This document shows positions 34,997-42,409 of a stretch of DNA of 64,000 bases, piece by piece. A program made the translations under genes and the position numbers. The stretch covers positions 62,001-126,000 of the forward strand of contig CAXSDP010000001.1 of NCBI GenBank assembly GCA_964235705.1, in the 5' to 3' direction. This stretch comes from RH-AL1 sp964235705. GTDB lineage: Bacteria > Pseudomonadota > Alphaproteobacteria > Rhizobiales > Beijerinckiaceae. The notes beneath the pieces are model-generated. The model ran no database searches. It worked only from the letters and a program-made list of their open reading frames with translations, and was not told the DNA's origin. Every line of letters begins with the position of its first letter. Position 1 is the first letter of the stretch.

Positions 34997-35787
34997 GCGC
35001 GACCGCCGTACCGCTGATCACGCCCGGTCACTTGATCACGCCCGGTCACTTGATCACGATGGAAGGCGGGGAGGGCGGGGGCAAGTCGACCCAGGCCCGC
35101 GCCCTCGTCGCCCGGCTGCGGACGGTCGGCCTCGACGCGCTGGCGACCCGCGAGCCCGGCGGCTCGGCCGACGCGGAAGCGATCCGGGCGGCGCTGCTGG
35201 CCGGCACCTTCGAGCACCTCGGGCCGCGTGCCGAGGCGCTGCTGTTCGCCGCCGCCCGCATCGACCACCTGAACGTCACGATCCGACCGGCCCTCGCCCT
35301 CGGCCGTTGGGTCGTGTCCGACCGTTTCCACGATTCCACCCGCGCCTACCAGGGCGCGGCGGACGCGGTCGAGCCGTCCTTCCTCCGCGCGCTGGAGCGC
35401 GTATCGCTCGGCGGCCTCAAGCCGGCGCTCACCCTGATCCTGGACGTGCCGGCCGACGTCGGGCTGGCGCGCGCGGCCGCGCGTCGCCGGGGCACCTGGA
35501 CGGGGGACCAANNNNNNNNNNNNNNNNNNNNNNNNNNNNNNNNNNNNNNNNNNNNNNNNNNNNNNNNNNNNNNNNNNNNNNNNNNNNNNNNNNNNNNNNN
35601 NNNNNNNNNNNCCCGCGCACCCGATCGTTTCGAGCGGCAGTCGCTCGGCTTCCACGAGGGGCTGCGGCGGGCCTTCCTCGCCCTCGCCGCCGCGGAGCCG
35701 GAACGCTGCGTGGTGGTCGACGCCACCGCGACCCCCGCCGACGTCGAGCAGGCGATCTGGGACACCGTCACGCACCGCCTGCTCTAA
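34993..35787 (+). CDS. tmk: Thymidylate kinase (interrupted by an assembly gap)
   Basis: Phosphorylates dTMP to dTDP. It shows the P-loop MEGGEGGGKST, TREPGGS, the DRFHDSTRAYQG substrate motif and, after the gap, APDRFERQSLGFHEGL. The ATG at 34993 overlaps the preceding stop. The N-terminus carries a tandem ITPGHL duplication before the conserved LITMEGGEG; TTG at 35050 would give a canonical N-terminus. The 100-N gap falls in the LID region, where the family normally has only a few residues, so the real sequence there is either short or an insertion. Frame agrees on both sides. Confidence 0.9.
   Translation: MSATAVPLITPGHLITPGHLITMEGGEGGGKSTQARALVARLRTVGLDALATREPGGSADAEAIRAALLAGTFEHLGPRAEALLFAAARIDHLNVTIRPALALGRWVVSDRFHDSTRAYQGAADAVEPSFLRALERVSLGGLKPALTLILDVPADVGLARAAARRRGTWTGDQXXXXXXXXXXXXXXXXXXXXXXXXXXXXXXXXXXRAPDRFERQSLGFHEGLRRAFLALAAAEPERCVVVDATATPADVEQAIWDTVTHRLL
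35014..35058. repeat. 18-bp tandem repeat at the 5' end of tmk
   Basis: CTGATCACGCCCGGTCAC (35014-35031) is followed by TTGATCACGCCCGGTCAC (35032-35049) and a half copy (35050-35058). Each unit encodes a Leu-Ile-Thr-Pro-Gly-His period and supplies an in-frame TTG codon that could initiate translation. Confidence 0.92.
35512..35611. other. Assembly gap (100 N) inside tmk
   Basis: Exactly 100 N splitting the tmk coding sequence in the LID region. The true length is unknown. Confidence 0.95.
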
Positions 35788-35811
35788 CGGTAAGAAGACC
35801 GGTCGTGCTTC

Positions 35812-35843
35812 GGTATTTATACCATGTCAATGGTATCGATACC
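35812..35843. promoter_or_regulatory. AT-rich double dyad / imperfect hairpin between tmk and holB
   Basis: GGTATTTATACC (35812-35823) and the perfect palindrome GGTATCGATACC (35832-35843) lie with centres 20 bases apart. The two halves together also form a hairpin: ATACCAT and ATGGTAT around a GTCA loop, extended by GGTAT/ATACC and two flanking pairs. No T-tract follows, so it looks like an operator or RNA structure and not a standard terminator. It is the only AT-rich island in this operon. Confidence 0.5.
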
Positions 35844-35932
35844 GATCGAGGAACATTGGTCCTCGGTGCCCCATCGCCCGGGCGTCGTCGGGCGTGTACC
35901 CATGTGTCTCCACCGGCCGAGGGAGGCCCCGC

Positions 35933-37027
35933 TTGAACGATCGTGTCGACGACGAGGCTGACCGCTACGAGGGGACCGCCCATCCCAGGGTCGCCACCTC
36001 GCTCATCGGGCACGGCGATCACGAGGCGGCGCTGCTGAGCGCTTATCGGGCTGAGCGATTACCGCACGCGATCGTCATCGGCGGCGCCGCCGGCATCGGC
36101 AAGGCCACCCTCGCGTGGCGGCTCGCCCGCTTCATCCTCGCCCACCCCGACCCCAGCGCCGTCGCCGTCCGCGCGGCGCGCGACCTGTCGGTGCCGCCCG
36201 ACGCGCGGGTCGCCGCCCAGGTCGCGTCGCTGTCCCATCCCGACGTCAGCCTGCTCCGCCGTGAAATCAACGAGAAGACGAAGCGCTTCTACGCGGAGAT
36301 CCGCGCCGACGACGTCCGGCGCACGATCGGCCTGTTCCAGCGGGCCGCCGGCGCGGGGGGCTGGCGGATCTGCGTCGTCGACAGCGCCGAGGACCTGAAC
36401 CGGTCCAGCGCCAACGCGCTGCTCAAGCTCATCGAGGAGCCGCCGCCCAGGGCGCTGTTCCTCCTCGTCGCGCATCGTCCGGGCCTGCTGCTGGCGACGA
36501 TCCGCTCGCGGTCGCGCCTGCTCCGCCTGTCCCCGCTCGATCGATCGGAGGTCGCCGCCATCGTCGCGACGCTGGGGCCGCCCTGGTCGAACGCCGCGCC
36601 GGGCGCCATCGCCGAGGCGGCGGGGCGGGCGGAAGGGTCCGTTCACGACGCCCTGCGCGTCCTCGCCCACGCGGGGGATGGGGCGGGGGGCGGGCTCGAT
36701 GCCGCGCTGGCCCGCCTCCTCGACGCGCTGCCGACGATCGATTGGCGCGAGGTCCACAAGCTCGCCGACCGCGTCACCGGGCGCGAGGGCGAAGCCGCCT
36801 TCGACGCGGTGATGTCGGCCGTGTACCGCTGGCTGGCGCGCCACGTGCGCGACCCCGACGGCGGAGCGCCCGCCCGCTCGCCGCGCCGCCTTGCCCCGTT
36901 CGCCGAGGTATGGGAAAAGATCGCGGCGGACGCGCGCGAAACGGACGCCCTCAACCTTGACAGGCGACCGCTGATCCTAACCGTCTTCTCCGACCTCGCG
37001 GCGGCGGTGCGCGCCTCCTCGATTTGA
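35933..37027 (+). CDS. holB: DNA polymerase III subunit delta'
   Basis: About 364 residues of the clamp-loader AAA+ family. It shows GGAAGIGKATLAWRLARF, DDVRRTIGLFQRAAGAGGW, ICVVDSAEDLNRSSANALLKLIEEPP and IRSRSRLLRLSPL, the typical order of delta'. It helps to load the beta clamp. The TTG at 35933 has GGGAGG six bases upstream; no ATG in the area has a comparable site. It follows tmk by 145 bases, as in many alphaproteobacteria. Confidence 0.92.
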   Translation: MNDRVDDEADRYEGTAHPRVATSLIGHGDHEAALLSAYRAERLPHAIVIGGAAGIGKATLAWRLARFILAHPDPSAVAVRAARDLSVPPDARVAAQVASLSHPDVSLLRREINEKTKRFYAEIRADDVRRTIGLFQRAAGAGGWRICVVDSAEDLNRSSANALLKLIEEPPPRALFLLVAHRPGLLLATIRSRSRLLRLSPLDRSEVAAIVATLGPPWSNAAPGAIAEAAGRAEGSVHDALRVLAHAGDGAGGGLDAALARLLDALPTIDWREVHKLADRVTGREGEAAFDAVMSAVYRWLARHVRDPDGGAPARSPRRLAPFAEVWEKIAADARETDALNLDRRPLILTVFSDLAAAVRASSI

Positions 37028-37092
37028 GGGCGGGGGGGCTGGGCGGCGCGCCTCGCGTCCCCTGGCCTTACCGTCCAGCCCGTCGAGCGAGC

Positions 37093-38643
37093 ATGTCTGA
37101 CAACCCCACCTTCTCGATCTCGACCGCCGCGCCCTACGCCAACGGGTCCCCCCACATCGGTCACGCCTACGAGTTGATCGCCGCCGACGCCTTCGCCCGC
37201 TTCAAGGCGATCGAGGGCGCGGACGTCTTCCTCCTGTCCAGCATGGACGAGCACGGCCAGAAGATGCAGCAGGCGGCGGCCAAGCAGGGCTTGAGCCCGC
37301 AGGCGCTCGCCGACCGGACCGCGACCGAGTTCGCGACGATGGCCGCCCTCGTCGAGGCCGACGTGAGCGCGCGCGTCCGCACCACGCAGCCGAGCCACCA
37401 TCGCGCCTCGCGGGCGATCTGGGAACGCATGCGCGAGGCCGGCGACATCTACCTCTCGAAGTACCCCGGCTGGTACTCCGTGCGCGACGAGGCCTTCTTC
37501 GACGAGGCCGAACTCACGCTCGGTCCCGACGGGACGAAGCGCGCGCCGGGCGGCGCCCCGGTCGAGTGGGTCGAGGAGGAAAGCTACTATTTCAAGCTGT
37601 CCGCCTACGCCGACCGGCTCCTCGCCCATTACGCGGCGCACCCGGACTTCATCGTGCCGGAGAAGTACCGCAACGAGGTCGTGGCCTTCTGCGAGCGCGG
37701 CCTCAACGACCTGTCCATCAGCCGCTCGACCTTCGAGTGGGGCATCCCCGTGCCGGGCGATCCCGCCCACGTCATGTACGTCTGGGTCGACGCGCTGACG
37801 AACTACCTGACCGGCACCGGATGGCCGGACGAGGCCTCGCCGCTCGCGCGATTCTGGCCGGCCGACGTCCACGTCATCGGCAAGGACATCACGCGCTTCC
37901 ACGCGATCTTCTGGCCGGCGTTCCTGATGTCCGCCCGCCTCCCCTTGCCCAAGCGGATCGTCGTCCACGGCTTCCTCTTCAACCGCGGGGAGAAGATGGG
38001 CAAGTCGGTCGGCAACGTCATCAGCCCGTCGACGCTGGTGGAGGACTACGGCGTCGACCCGCTCCGCTACTTCCTCCTGCGCGAGGTGCCCTTCGGGCAG
38101 GATGGCAGCTACTCGCACGAGGCGATCGTCGCCCGCATCAACGCCGACCTCGCCAACGACCTCGGCAACCTGGCGCAACGCTCGCTGACGATGATCGCGC
38201 GCAATTGCGAGGGCAGGGTGCCGGCACCGGGTCCGCTCATCGAGGCGGACGAGGCGTTGCTGCGCGCCGCGCGCGCCCTGCCCGCCACGGTCCGCCGCGC
38301 GATGGACGCCTTTGCGCCCCACCTCGCCCTGGCGGACATCTGGCGCGTCGTCGCCGAGGCCAACCGCTACTTCGCCGGCGCGGAACCGTGGGCGCTGCGC
38401 AAGACCGATCTTGAACGGATGGGGACCGTCCTGTTCGTGACGGCGGAGGTCGTGCGCATCGTGGCCATCCTCACCCAGCCGTTCATGCCGTCGGCGATGG
38501 CGCGGATGCTGGACGCGCTCGGCGTTCCCCGCGGGGATCGCCGTACCGCCGCCATCGGCGAGGCGCCCGGGCTCGTGCCGGGTGCCGCCCTGCCGCCGCC
38601 CGTCCCCGTCTTCCCCCGCTACGTGGAGAAGGGCGGGGCGTGA
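37093..38643 (+). CDS. metG: Methionyl-tRNA synthetase
   Basis: 516 residues of a class I aminoacyl-tRNA synthetase. The HIGH-like site is in APYANGSPHIGHAYE, the KMSKS-like site in GEKMGKSVGNVI, and YVWVDALTNYLTG with HVIGKDITRFHAIFWPAF belongs to the Met-binding pocket. The C-terminal tRNA-binding domain found in longer MetG proteins is absent, as is common in alphaproteobacteria. The ATG at 37093 was chosen over an upstream frame. The end overlaps the tatD start. Confidence 0.95.
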   Translation: MSDNPTFSISTAAPYANGSPHIGHAYELIAADAFARFKAIEGADVFLLSSMDEHGQKMQQAAAKQGLSPQALADRTATEFATMAALVEADVSARVRTTQPSHHRASRAIWERMREAGDIYLSKYPGWYSVRDEAFFDEAELTLGPDGTKRAPGGAPVEWVEEESYYFKLSAYADRLLAHYAAHPDFIVPEKYRNEVVAFCERGLNDLSISRSTFEWGIPVPGDPAHVMYVWVDALTNYLTGTGWPDEASPLARFWPADVHVIGKDITRFHAIFWPAFLMSARLPLPKRIVVHGFLFNRGEKMGKSVGNVISPSTLVEDYGVDPLRYFLLREVPFGQDGSYSHEAIVARINADLANDLGNLAQRSLTMIARNCEGRVPAPGPLIEADEALLRAARALPATVRRAMDAFAPHLALADIWRVVAEANRYFAGAEPWALRKTDLERMGTVLFVTAEVVRIVAILTQPFMPSAMARMLDALGVPRGDRRTAAIGEAPGLVPGAALPPPVPVFPRYVEKGGA

Positions 38644-39437
38644 TCATCGACAGCCACTGCCACCTCGATTTCCCCGAGTTTGCGGCCGACCTGGACGCCG
38701 TCGTCGCGCGGGCGCGCGAGGCGGGGGTGAGGCGGATGGTGACCATCTCGACGCGCGTCGATCGTTACGACGAGGTGAGGCGCGTCGCCGAGGCCTACGA
38801 CGACGTGTACTTCACGATCGGCACGCACCCGCATCAGGCGCATCAGGAGCCGGAAGCCTCCGTCGCGCGCCTCGTCGCCCTCGCCGCGCACGGGAAATGC
38901 GTGGGCATCGGCGAGGCGGGGCTCGACTACCACTACGACCGGGCACCGCGTCCCCTCGCCGCGCGCGTCTTCCGCACCCACGTCGCCGCCGCCCGCGCCA
39001 GCGGCCTGCCCCTGGTCATCCACACGCGCGACGCCGACGCCGACACCGCCGCCATCCTCGCCGACGAGATGGGGCAGGGCCCTTTCAAGGCCCTGCTCCA
39101 CTGCTTCACCGCGGGTCCGGCGCTCGCCCGCACGGCGCTCGACCTCGGCCTGTCGATCTCGTTCTCGGGCGTGCTCACGTTCAAGAAGTCGGACGCCCTG
39201 CGCGCCATCGCCGCCACCGTCCCCCTCGACCGGTTGCTGGTGGAGACCGACGCGCCGTTCCTGGCGCCGGAGCCGCGTCGCGGCGCGCGCAACGAGCCGG
39301 CCCTCGTCGTCCACACCGCCGGCGTCCTGGCGAGGGTGAAGGGCATGGGGTACGACGAATTGGCGGCGGCCACGAGCGCCAACGCGCTTCGGCTTTTCGG
39401 CAAGATGGCGGCCCTCGACGCGACCGGCGCGGTTTGA
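38640..39437 (+). CDS. TatD family metal-dependent hydrolase
   Basis: 265 residues of the amidohydrolase fold. The metal ligands are in IDSHCHLDF, TIGTHPHQAH, GIGEAGLDYHYD, VIHTRDAD, LLHCFTAG and ETDAPFLAPEP. TatD proteins are 3'-5' DNA exonucleases linked to DNA repair; the YcfH/TatD position next to metG and holB is conserved across bacteria. The GTG start overlaps the metG stop (GTGA), so the two are coupled. Confidence 0.92.
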   Translation: MIIDSHCHLDFPEFAADLDAVVARAREAGVRRMVTISTRVDRYDEVRRVAEAYDDVYFTIGTHPHQAHQEPEASVARLVALAAHGKCVGIGEAGLDYHYDRAPRPLAARVFRTHVAAARASGLPLVIHTRDADADTAAILADEMGQGPFKALLHCFTAGPALARTALDLGLSISFSGVLTFKKSDALRAIAATVPLDRLLVETDAPFLAPEPRRGARNEPALVVHTAGVLARVKGMGYDELAAATSANALRLFGKMAALDATGAV

Positions 39438-39480
39438 ACGGGTCGCGTGAGCGGCGGCTCGCGTTGAGGGAGGAGATGGT

Positions 39481-40278
39481 ATGACGCACGCCGTCACGAT
39501 CCTGGGTTGCGGTTCGTCCGGCGGCGTGCCGCGCGTCGGCCAGGGCTGGGGCGCCTGCGATCCCGCCGATCCGAGGAACCGGCGGCGGCGTTGCTCGATC
39601 TGCGTCGACCGGCTCGGGGCGGACGGCGCGCGCACGCGGGTGCTGGTCGACACCTCGCCGGACCTGCGCGAGCAGTTGCTCGGCCTCGGCATCGAGGCTC
39701 TGGACGCGATCGTGATGACCCATCCGCACGCCGACCATACCAACGGGATCGACGACGTCAGGCCCCTCGTCATCCAATCCCGGCATCGCATCGCCATGCA
39801 CATGGACGAGGCGACCTCCCGCGCCGTGCGCCGCGCCTTCGCCTACATCTTCGAAACGCCGCCCGGCAGCCAGTACCCGCCGCTGCTCGACGACGTGAGG
39901 ATCCACGACGGCGTCCCGTTCACGCTGGAAGGGCCGGGCGGGGCGATCGAGGCGACGCCGTTCAAGGTGCACCACGGCGAGATCGACGCGCTGGGCTACC
40001 GCTTCGGCGACTTCGCCTACACGCCCGACCTGAACGCCATACCCGACGACAGCCTCCGCCACCTGCGGAACCTCGATCTCTGGGTCGTCGACGCCTTGCG
40101 GTACACCCGTCATCCCAGCCATTTCTCGCTGGACGAGACGCTGGACTGGATCGCGCGGATGAAGCCGCGTCGGGCCGTGCTGACGAACCTTCACACGGAC
40201 CTGGATTTCGAGGCGCTGGTGGCCCGTCTTCCCGCGGGGGTCATGCCCGCCTACGATGGCTTGGTCCTGACGTTCTGA
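39481..40278 (+). CDS. MBL-fold phosphodiesterase-like hydrolase (PhnP/Lipoate-associated type)
   Basis: 265 residues with the metallo-beta-lactamase signature VMTHPHADHTNGIDD and downstream His/Asp ligands (KVHHGEI, YTPDLN, HTDLDF). The N-terminus ILGCGSSGGVPRVGQGWGACDP and RRRCSICV is typical of the PhnP-like cyclic phosphodiesterase group, which accompanies tatD in alphaproteobacteria. The natural substrate is unknown. GGGAGGAGATGGT gives a strong ribosome-binding site 43 bases after tatD. The stop lies in a short tandem duplication. Confidence 0.85.
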   Translation: MTHAVTILGCGSSGGVPRVGQGWGACDPADPRNRRRRCSICVDRLGADGARTRVLVDTSPDLREQLLGLGIEALDAIVMTHPHADHTNGIDDVRPLVIQSRHRIAMHMDEATSRAVRRAFAYIFETPPGSQYPPLLDDVRIHDGVPFTLEGPGGAIEATPFKVHHGEIDALGYRFGDFAYTPDLNAIPDDSLRHLRNLDLWVVDALRYTRHPSHFSLDETLDWIARMKPRRAVLTNLHTDLDFEALVARLPAGVMPAYDGLVLTF

Positions 40279-40304
40279 CCGGGTGCCGCCTGACCGGGTG
40301 CCGC
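40275..40304. repeat. 15-bp tandem duplication spanning the MBL gene stop
   Basis: CTGACCGGGTGCCGC occurs twice (40275-40289, 40290-40304). The first copy contains the TGA stop of the MBL hydrolase gene (40276-40278). Confidence 0.9.
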
Positions 40305-40719
40305 CGGGATCCTCCTGCCCTGTCGCGCCGGAGCTGGATGTTCCATAATGTTGATTATGCGAATATACGATCGGTGGGCCGGGCGGGCATGCGGAAGCCG
40401 CCGATGGCATGTGAGGCGGAGCGACGAGACGTTGGCCGACGCTCGATGGTTTGGTCGGCCTCACCCACTTTCTTCTTTCCGCAGCCAAGCCGGCGAAAAT
40501 ATGGACAAGGGAGTAGCCATTCGCGTGGGTGGCTGTTATTCATTATAAGCGCGGGGCTTGTTCCATTTCTGTCGGGTCATCACCACGGTCGGGAAAGGCT
40601 GGCAGCGTTTGCTGCTGGCCGTTTTCATATGGCAATCCAGGTCCGGGATCATCCAGTCCGGGTGGGTTGGCTTGGAGAGCGAGAGCGCGACGGCGGTTGG
40701 TAGAGACGAGCAGGCGATC
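40305..40719 (+). promoter_or_regulatory. Long untranslated region upstream of the cold-shock gene
   Basis: About 415 bases without a credible gene. Two AT-rich pockets (around 40340-40370 and 40530-40555) are possible promoters. A terminator-like hairpin lies at 40597-40626. Cold-shock genes typically have long structured leaders, and the stretch before the start codon fits that pattern. Confidence 0.5.
40597..40626 (+). terminator. Terminator-like hairpin in the cold-shock leader
   Basis: GGCTGGCAGC and GCTGCTGGCC pair over ten positions (two G-U) around a GTTT loop and are followed by GTTTTC. The geometry is that of a Rho-independent terminator, placed 94 bases before the start codon. It may end the upstream transcript or attenuate the cold-shock gene. 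Confidence 0.5.
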
Positions 40720-41382
40720 ATGAGCAAAGGTAGAGATTTCCGGGGACCGAAGAAGCGCGGCTTCGATGATGACGCGCCCTCCCCTTACGACGCGCCGCGC
40801 TTGTCGCGCACCCCGCGTCCGGCGTTCGGTGGCACCAGCTTCGGCAGTACCCCCGACCTGGGCGGTGGTGCCGCCTCGGGCCCGACGGTCGACGCGGTCG
40901 TCAAGTGGTTCAAGGGTGACAAGGGTTTCGGCTTCGTCGAATTGGCCAACGGCAGCGGGGATGCCTTCCTCCACATCGGCGCGCTGCAATCGGCCGGTTA
41001 CGAGACGGTCCCGCCTGGTGCCAAGCTCAAGGTGTCGGTCGGCAATGGCATGAAGGGCGCCCAGGTGACCCGCGTGTTCGAGGTCGACACGTCCGGCGCC
41101 GCCGAGCGCGTGCCGCAACGGTCCTTCGGTGACGCGCCCCGGCCGCAACGCCGCGCTCCCGATCCCTCGACCGCCGTGCAGGTTAGCGGCAGCGTGAAAT
41201 GGTTCGACGATAATAAGGGCTTCGGCTTCGTCCAGTCGAATGACGGCGGGAAGGATGTCTTCGTCCACATCTCGATCCTGGGGCCGTCGGGTGTGCAACA
41301 CCTCGCCGAAGGGCAGGCGGTCAACATGCGGGTGGTCGATACCCCGAAGGGTCGCGAGGCCTTGTCGATCTCGTTGGCTTAG
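40720..41382 (+). CDS. Protein with two cold-shock domains
   Basis: 220 residues. A low-complexity N-terminus (about 1-60) is followed by a first cold-shock domain with VKWFKGDKGFGFVEL and DAFLHIGAL, then an Arg/Pro linker, then a second domain with VKWFDDNKGFGFVQS and DVFVHIS. Each has the RNP1-like (KGFGF) and RNP2-like (FVHI/FLHI) nucleic-acid-binding motifs. Two-domain CSPs are typical of alphaproteobacteria, where they bind single-stranded RNA or DNA during cold or stationary phase. The ATG at 40720 is the first start consistent with the conserved N-terminus MSKGRDFRGPKKRGFDDD. Confidence 0.9.
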   Translation: MSKGRDFRGPKKRGFDDDAPSPYDAPRLSRTPRPAFGGTSFGSTPDLGGGAASGPTVDAVVKWFKGDKGFGFVELANGSGDAFLHIGALQSAGYETVPPGAKLKVSVGNGMKGAQVTRVFEVDTSGAAERVPQRSFGDAPRPQRRAPDPSTAVQVSGSVKWFDDNKGFGFVQSNDGGKDVFVHISILGPSGVQHLAEGQAVNMRVVDTPKGREALSISLA

Positions 41383-41400
41383 GGCCTCCGCGCGAGCGAC

Positions 41401-41425
41401 GGGCGAGGCGCGTCACGCCTCGCCC
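41401..41425 (+). terminator. Strong hairpin after the cold-shock gene
   Basis: GGGCGAGGCG and CGCCTCGCCC form a perfect 10-bp stem with a CGTCA loop, starting 19 bases after the stop codon. There is no long T-run, but its position and strength suggest a transcription terminator. Confidence 0.65.
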
Positions 41426-41495
41426 TGTCGAGCGGACGTCATCAAGTCAGGACGAGTGAAGCCCGAGCACGGCGTCGCCCCTGGGGGAAGGATCC

Positions 41496-42314
41496 TTGGC
41501 TTCACCGACCGGCGTCGCTCGCCTCATCGAAGTCGTCGCCGCGTTGCGCGATCCCGACACCGGATGTCCCTGGGACCTGAAGCAAACACACGTCACGTTG
41601 GCTCCCTATGCCCTCGAAGAGGCGCACGAGGTCGTCGACGCCATCGAACGCGACGACATGGCGGACCTTCGCGACGAGTTGGGCGACCTGCTGCTCCAGG
41701 TGGTGATCCACGCCCGTTTGGCGGAAGAATCCGGGGCCTTCACCTTCGACGACGTCGTCGAGGCGGTCAGCGCCAAGATGGTGCGTCGGCATCCCCACGT
41801 TTTCGCGCCACCCCTCGACCGGTCGGCTTCATTCCCGGTCTCGTCCACGCGTAACGGCGACACCTGGGAGGCGATCAAGGCCGCGGAGCGTTCGGCGAAG
41901 GGATGCGGGCAGGCCGCCACGGGCTTGCTCGACGGCGTCACGATCGCCCTGCCCGGCTTGATCCGCGCCGTGAAGCTCCAGGCGAAGGCGTCAACCGTTG
42001 GGTTCGACTGGCACGATGCCAAGGCGATCCTGGGAAAGATCGAGGAGGAGGCGGGGGAGGTCGCTCAAGCCCTCGACGAGGGCGACCGTGACGCCGTCGC
42101 GGAGGAGATCGGCGACCTCTTGTTCGCGGTCGCCAACCTCGCGCGCCATGCCGGCGTCGATCCGGAACAGGCGGTGCGCGGGACCAATGCGAAGTTCACG
42201 CGCCGTTTCGCCCATATCGAGCGGGCCGTGCGCGAGGCCGGCTCGTCCCTCGAGGCTGCCACCCTCGAAGAGATGGAAGCCTTCTGGAACGAGGCCAAAG
42301 CGCTTGGCCTCTAG
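41496..42314 (+). CDS. mazG: Nucleoside triphosphate pyrophosphohydrolase
   Basis: 272 residues with two MazG units. The first contains GCPWDLKQTHVTL, YALEEAHEVVDAI and LRDELGDLLLQVV, whose EExxE...ExxD acids bind Mg2+; the second contains KIEEEAGEVAQAL and EEIGDLLFAVANLARH. MazG hydrolyses NTPs and dNTPs to monophosphates and PPi, removing damaged nucleotides. The start is a TTG at 41496 after GGGGGAAGG. It ends the conserved tatD-MBL-csp-mazG neighbourhood. Confidence 0.93.
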   Translation: MASPTGVARLIEVVAALRDPDTGCPWDLKQTHVTLAPYALEEAHEVVDAIERDDMADLRDELGDLLLQVVIHARLAEESGAFTFDDVVEAVSAKMVRRHPHVFAPPLDRSASFPVSSTRNGDTWEAIKAAERSAKGCGQAATGLLDGVTIALPGLIRAVKLQAKASTVGFDWHDAKAILGKIEEEAGEVAQALDEGDRDAVAEEIGDLLFAVANLARHAGVDPEQAVRGTNAKFTRRFAHIERAVREAGSSLEAATLEEMEAFWNEAKALGL

Positions 42315-42335
42315 GGTGTCGGATTGATAGGTGCA

Positions 42336-42360
42336 CATCGGTTTCCGAGGAAAGCCGATG
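42336..42360. repeat. Dispersed hairpin element after mazG
   Basis: CATCGGTTTCCGAGGAAAGC followed by CGATG forms a hairpin with CATCGG/CCGATG and TTTC/GAAA arms, 22 bases after the mazG stop. A related sequence (CAATGGTTTTCGGATAAAGC then CGATGCG, 57824-57850) lies at the same distance after the ParA gene. It is probably a repeated 3'-end element, perhaps a terminator. Confidence 0.55.
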
Positions 42361-42409
42361 CGCTGCGCCTCGCTCGCGGGCCAGCGTCACGTGACCCTGG
42401 CCGACGCCG

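Noticed and set aside
40348..40548. 66-codon plus-strand open frame before the cold-shock gene
   Set aside because: No similarity, poor ribosome-binding site and AT-rich regulatory-looking composition; more likely leader DNA.
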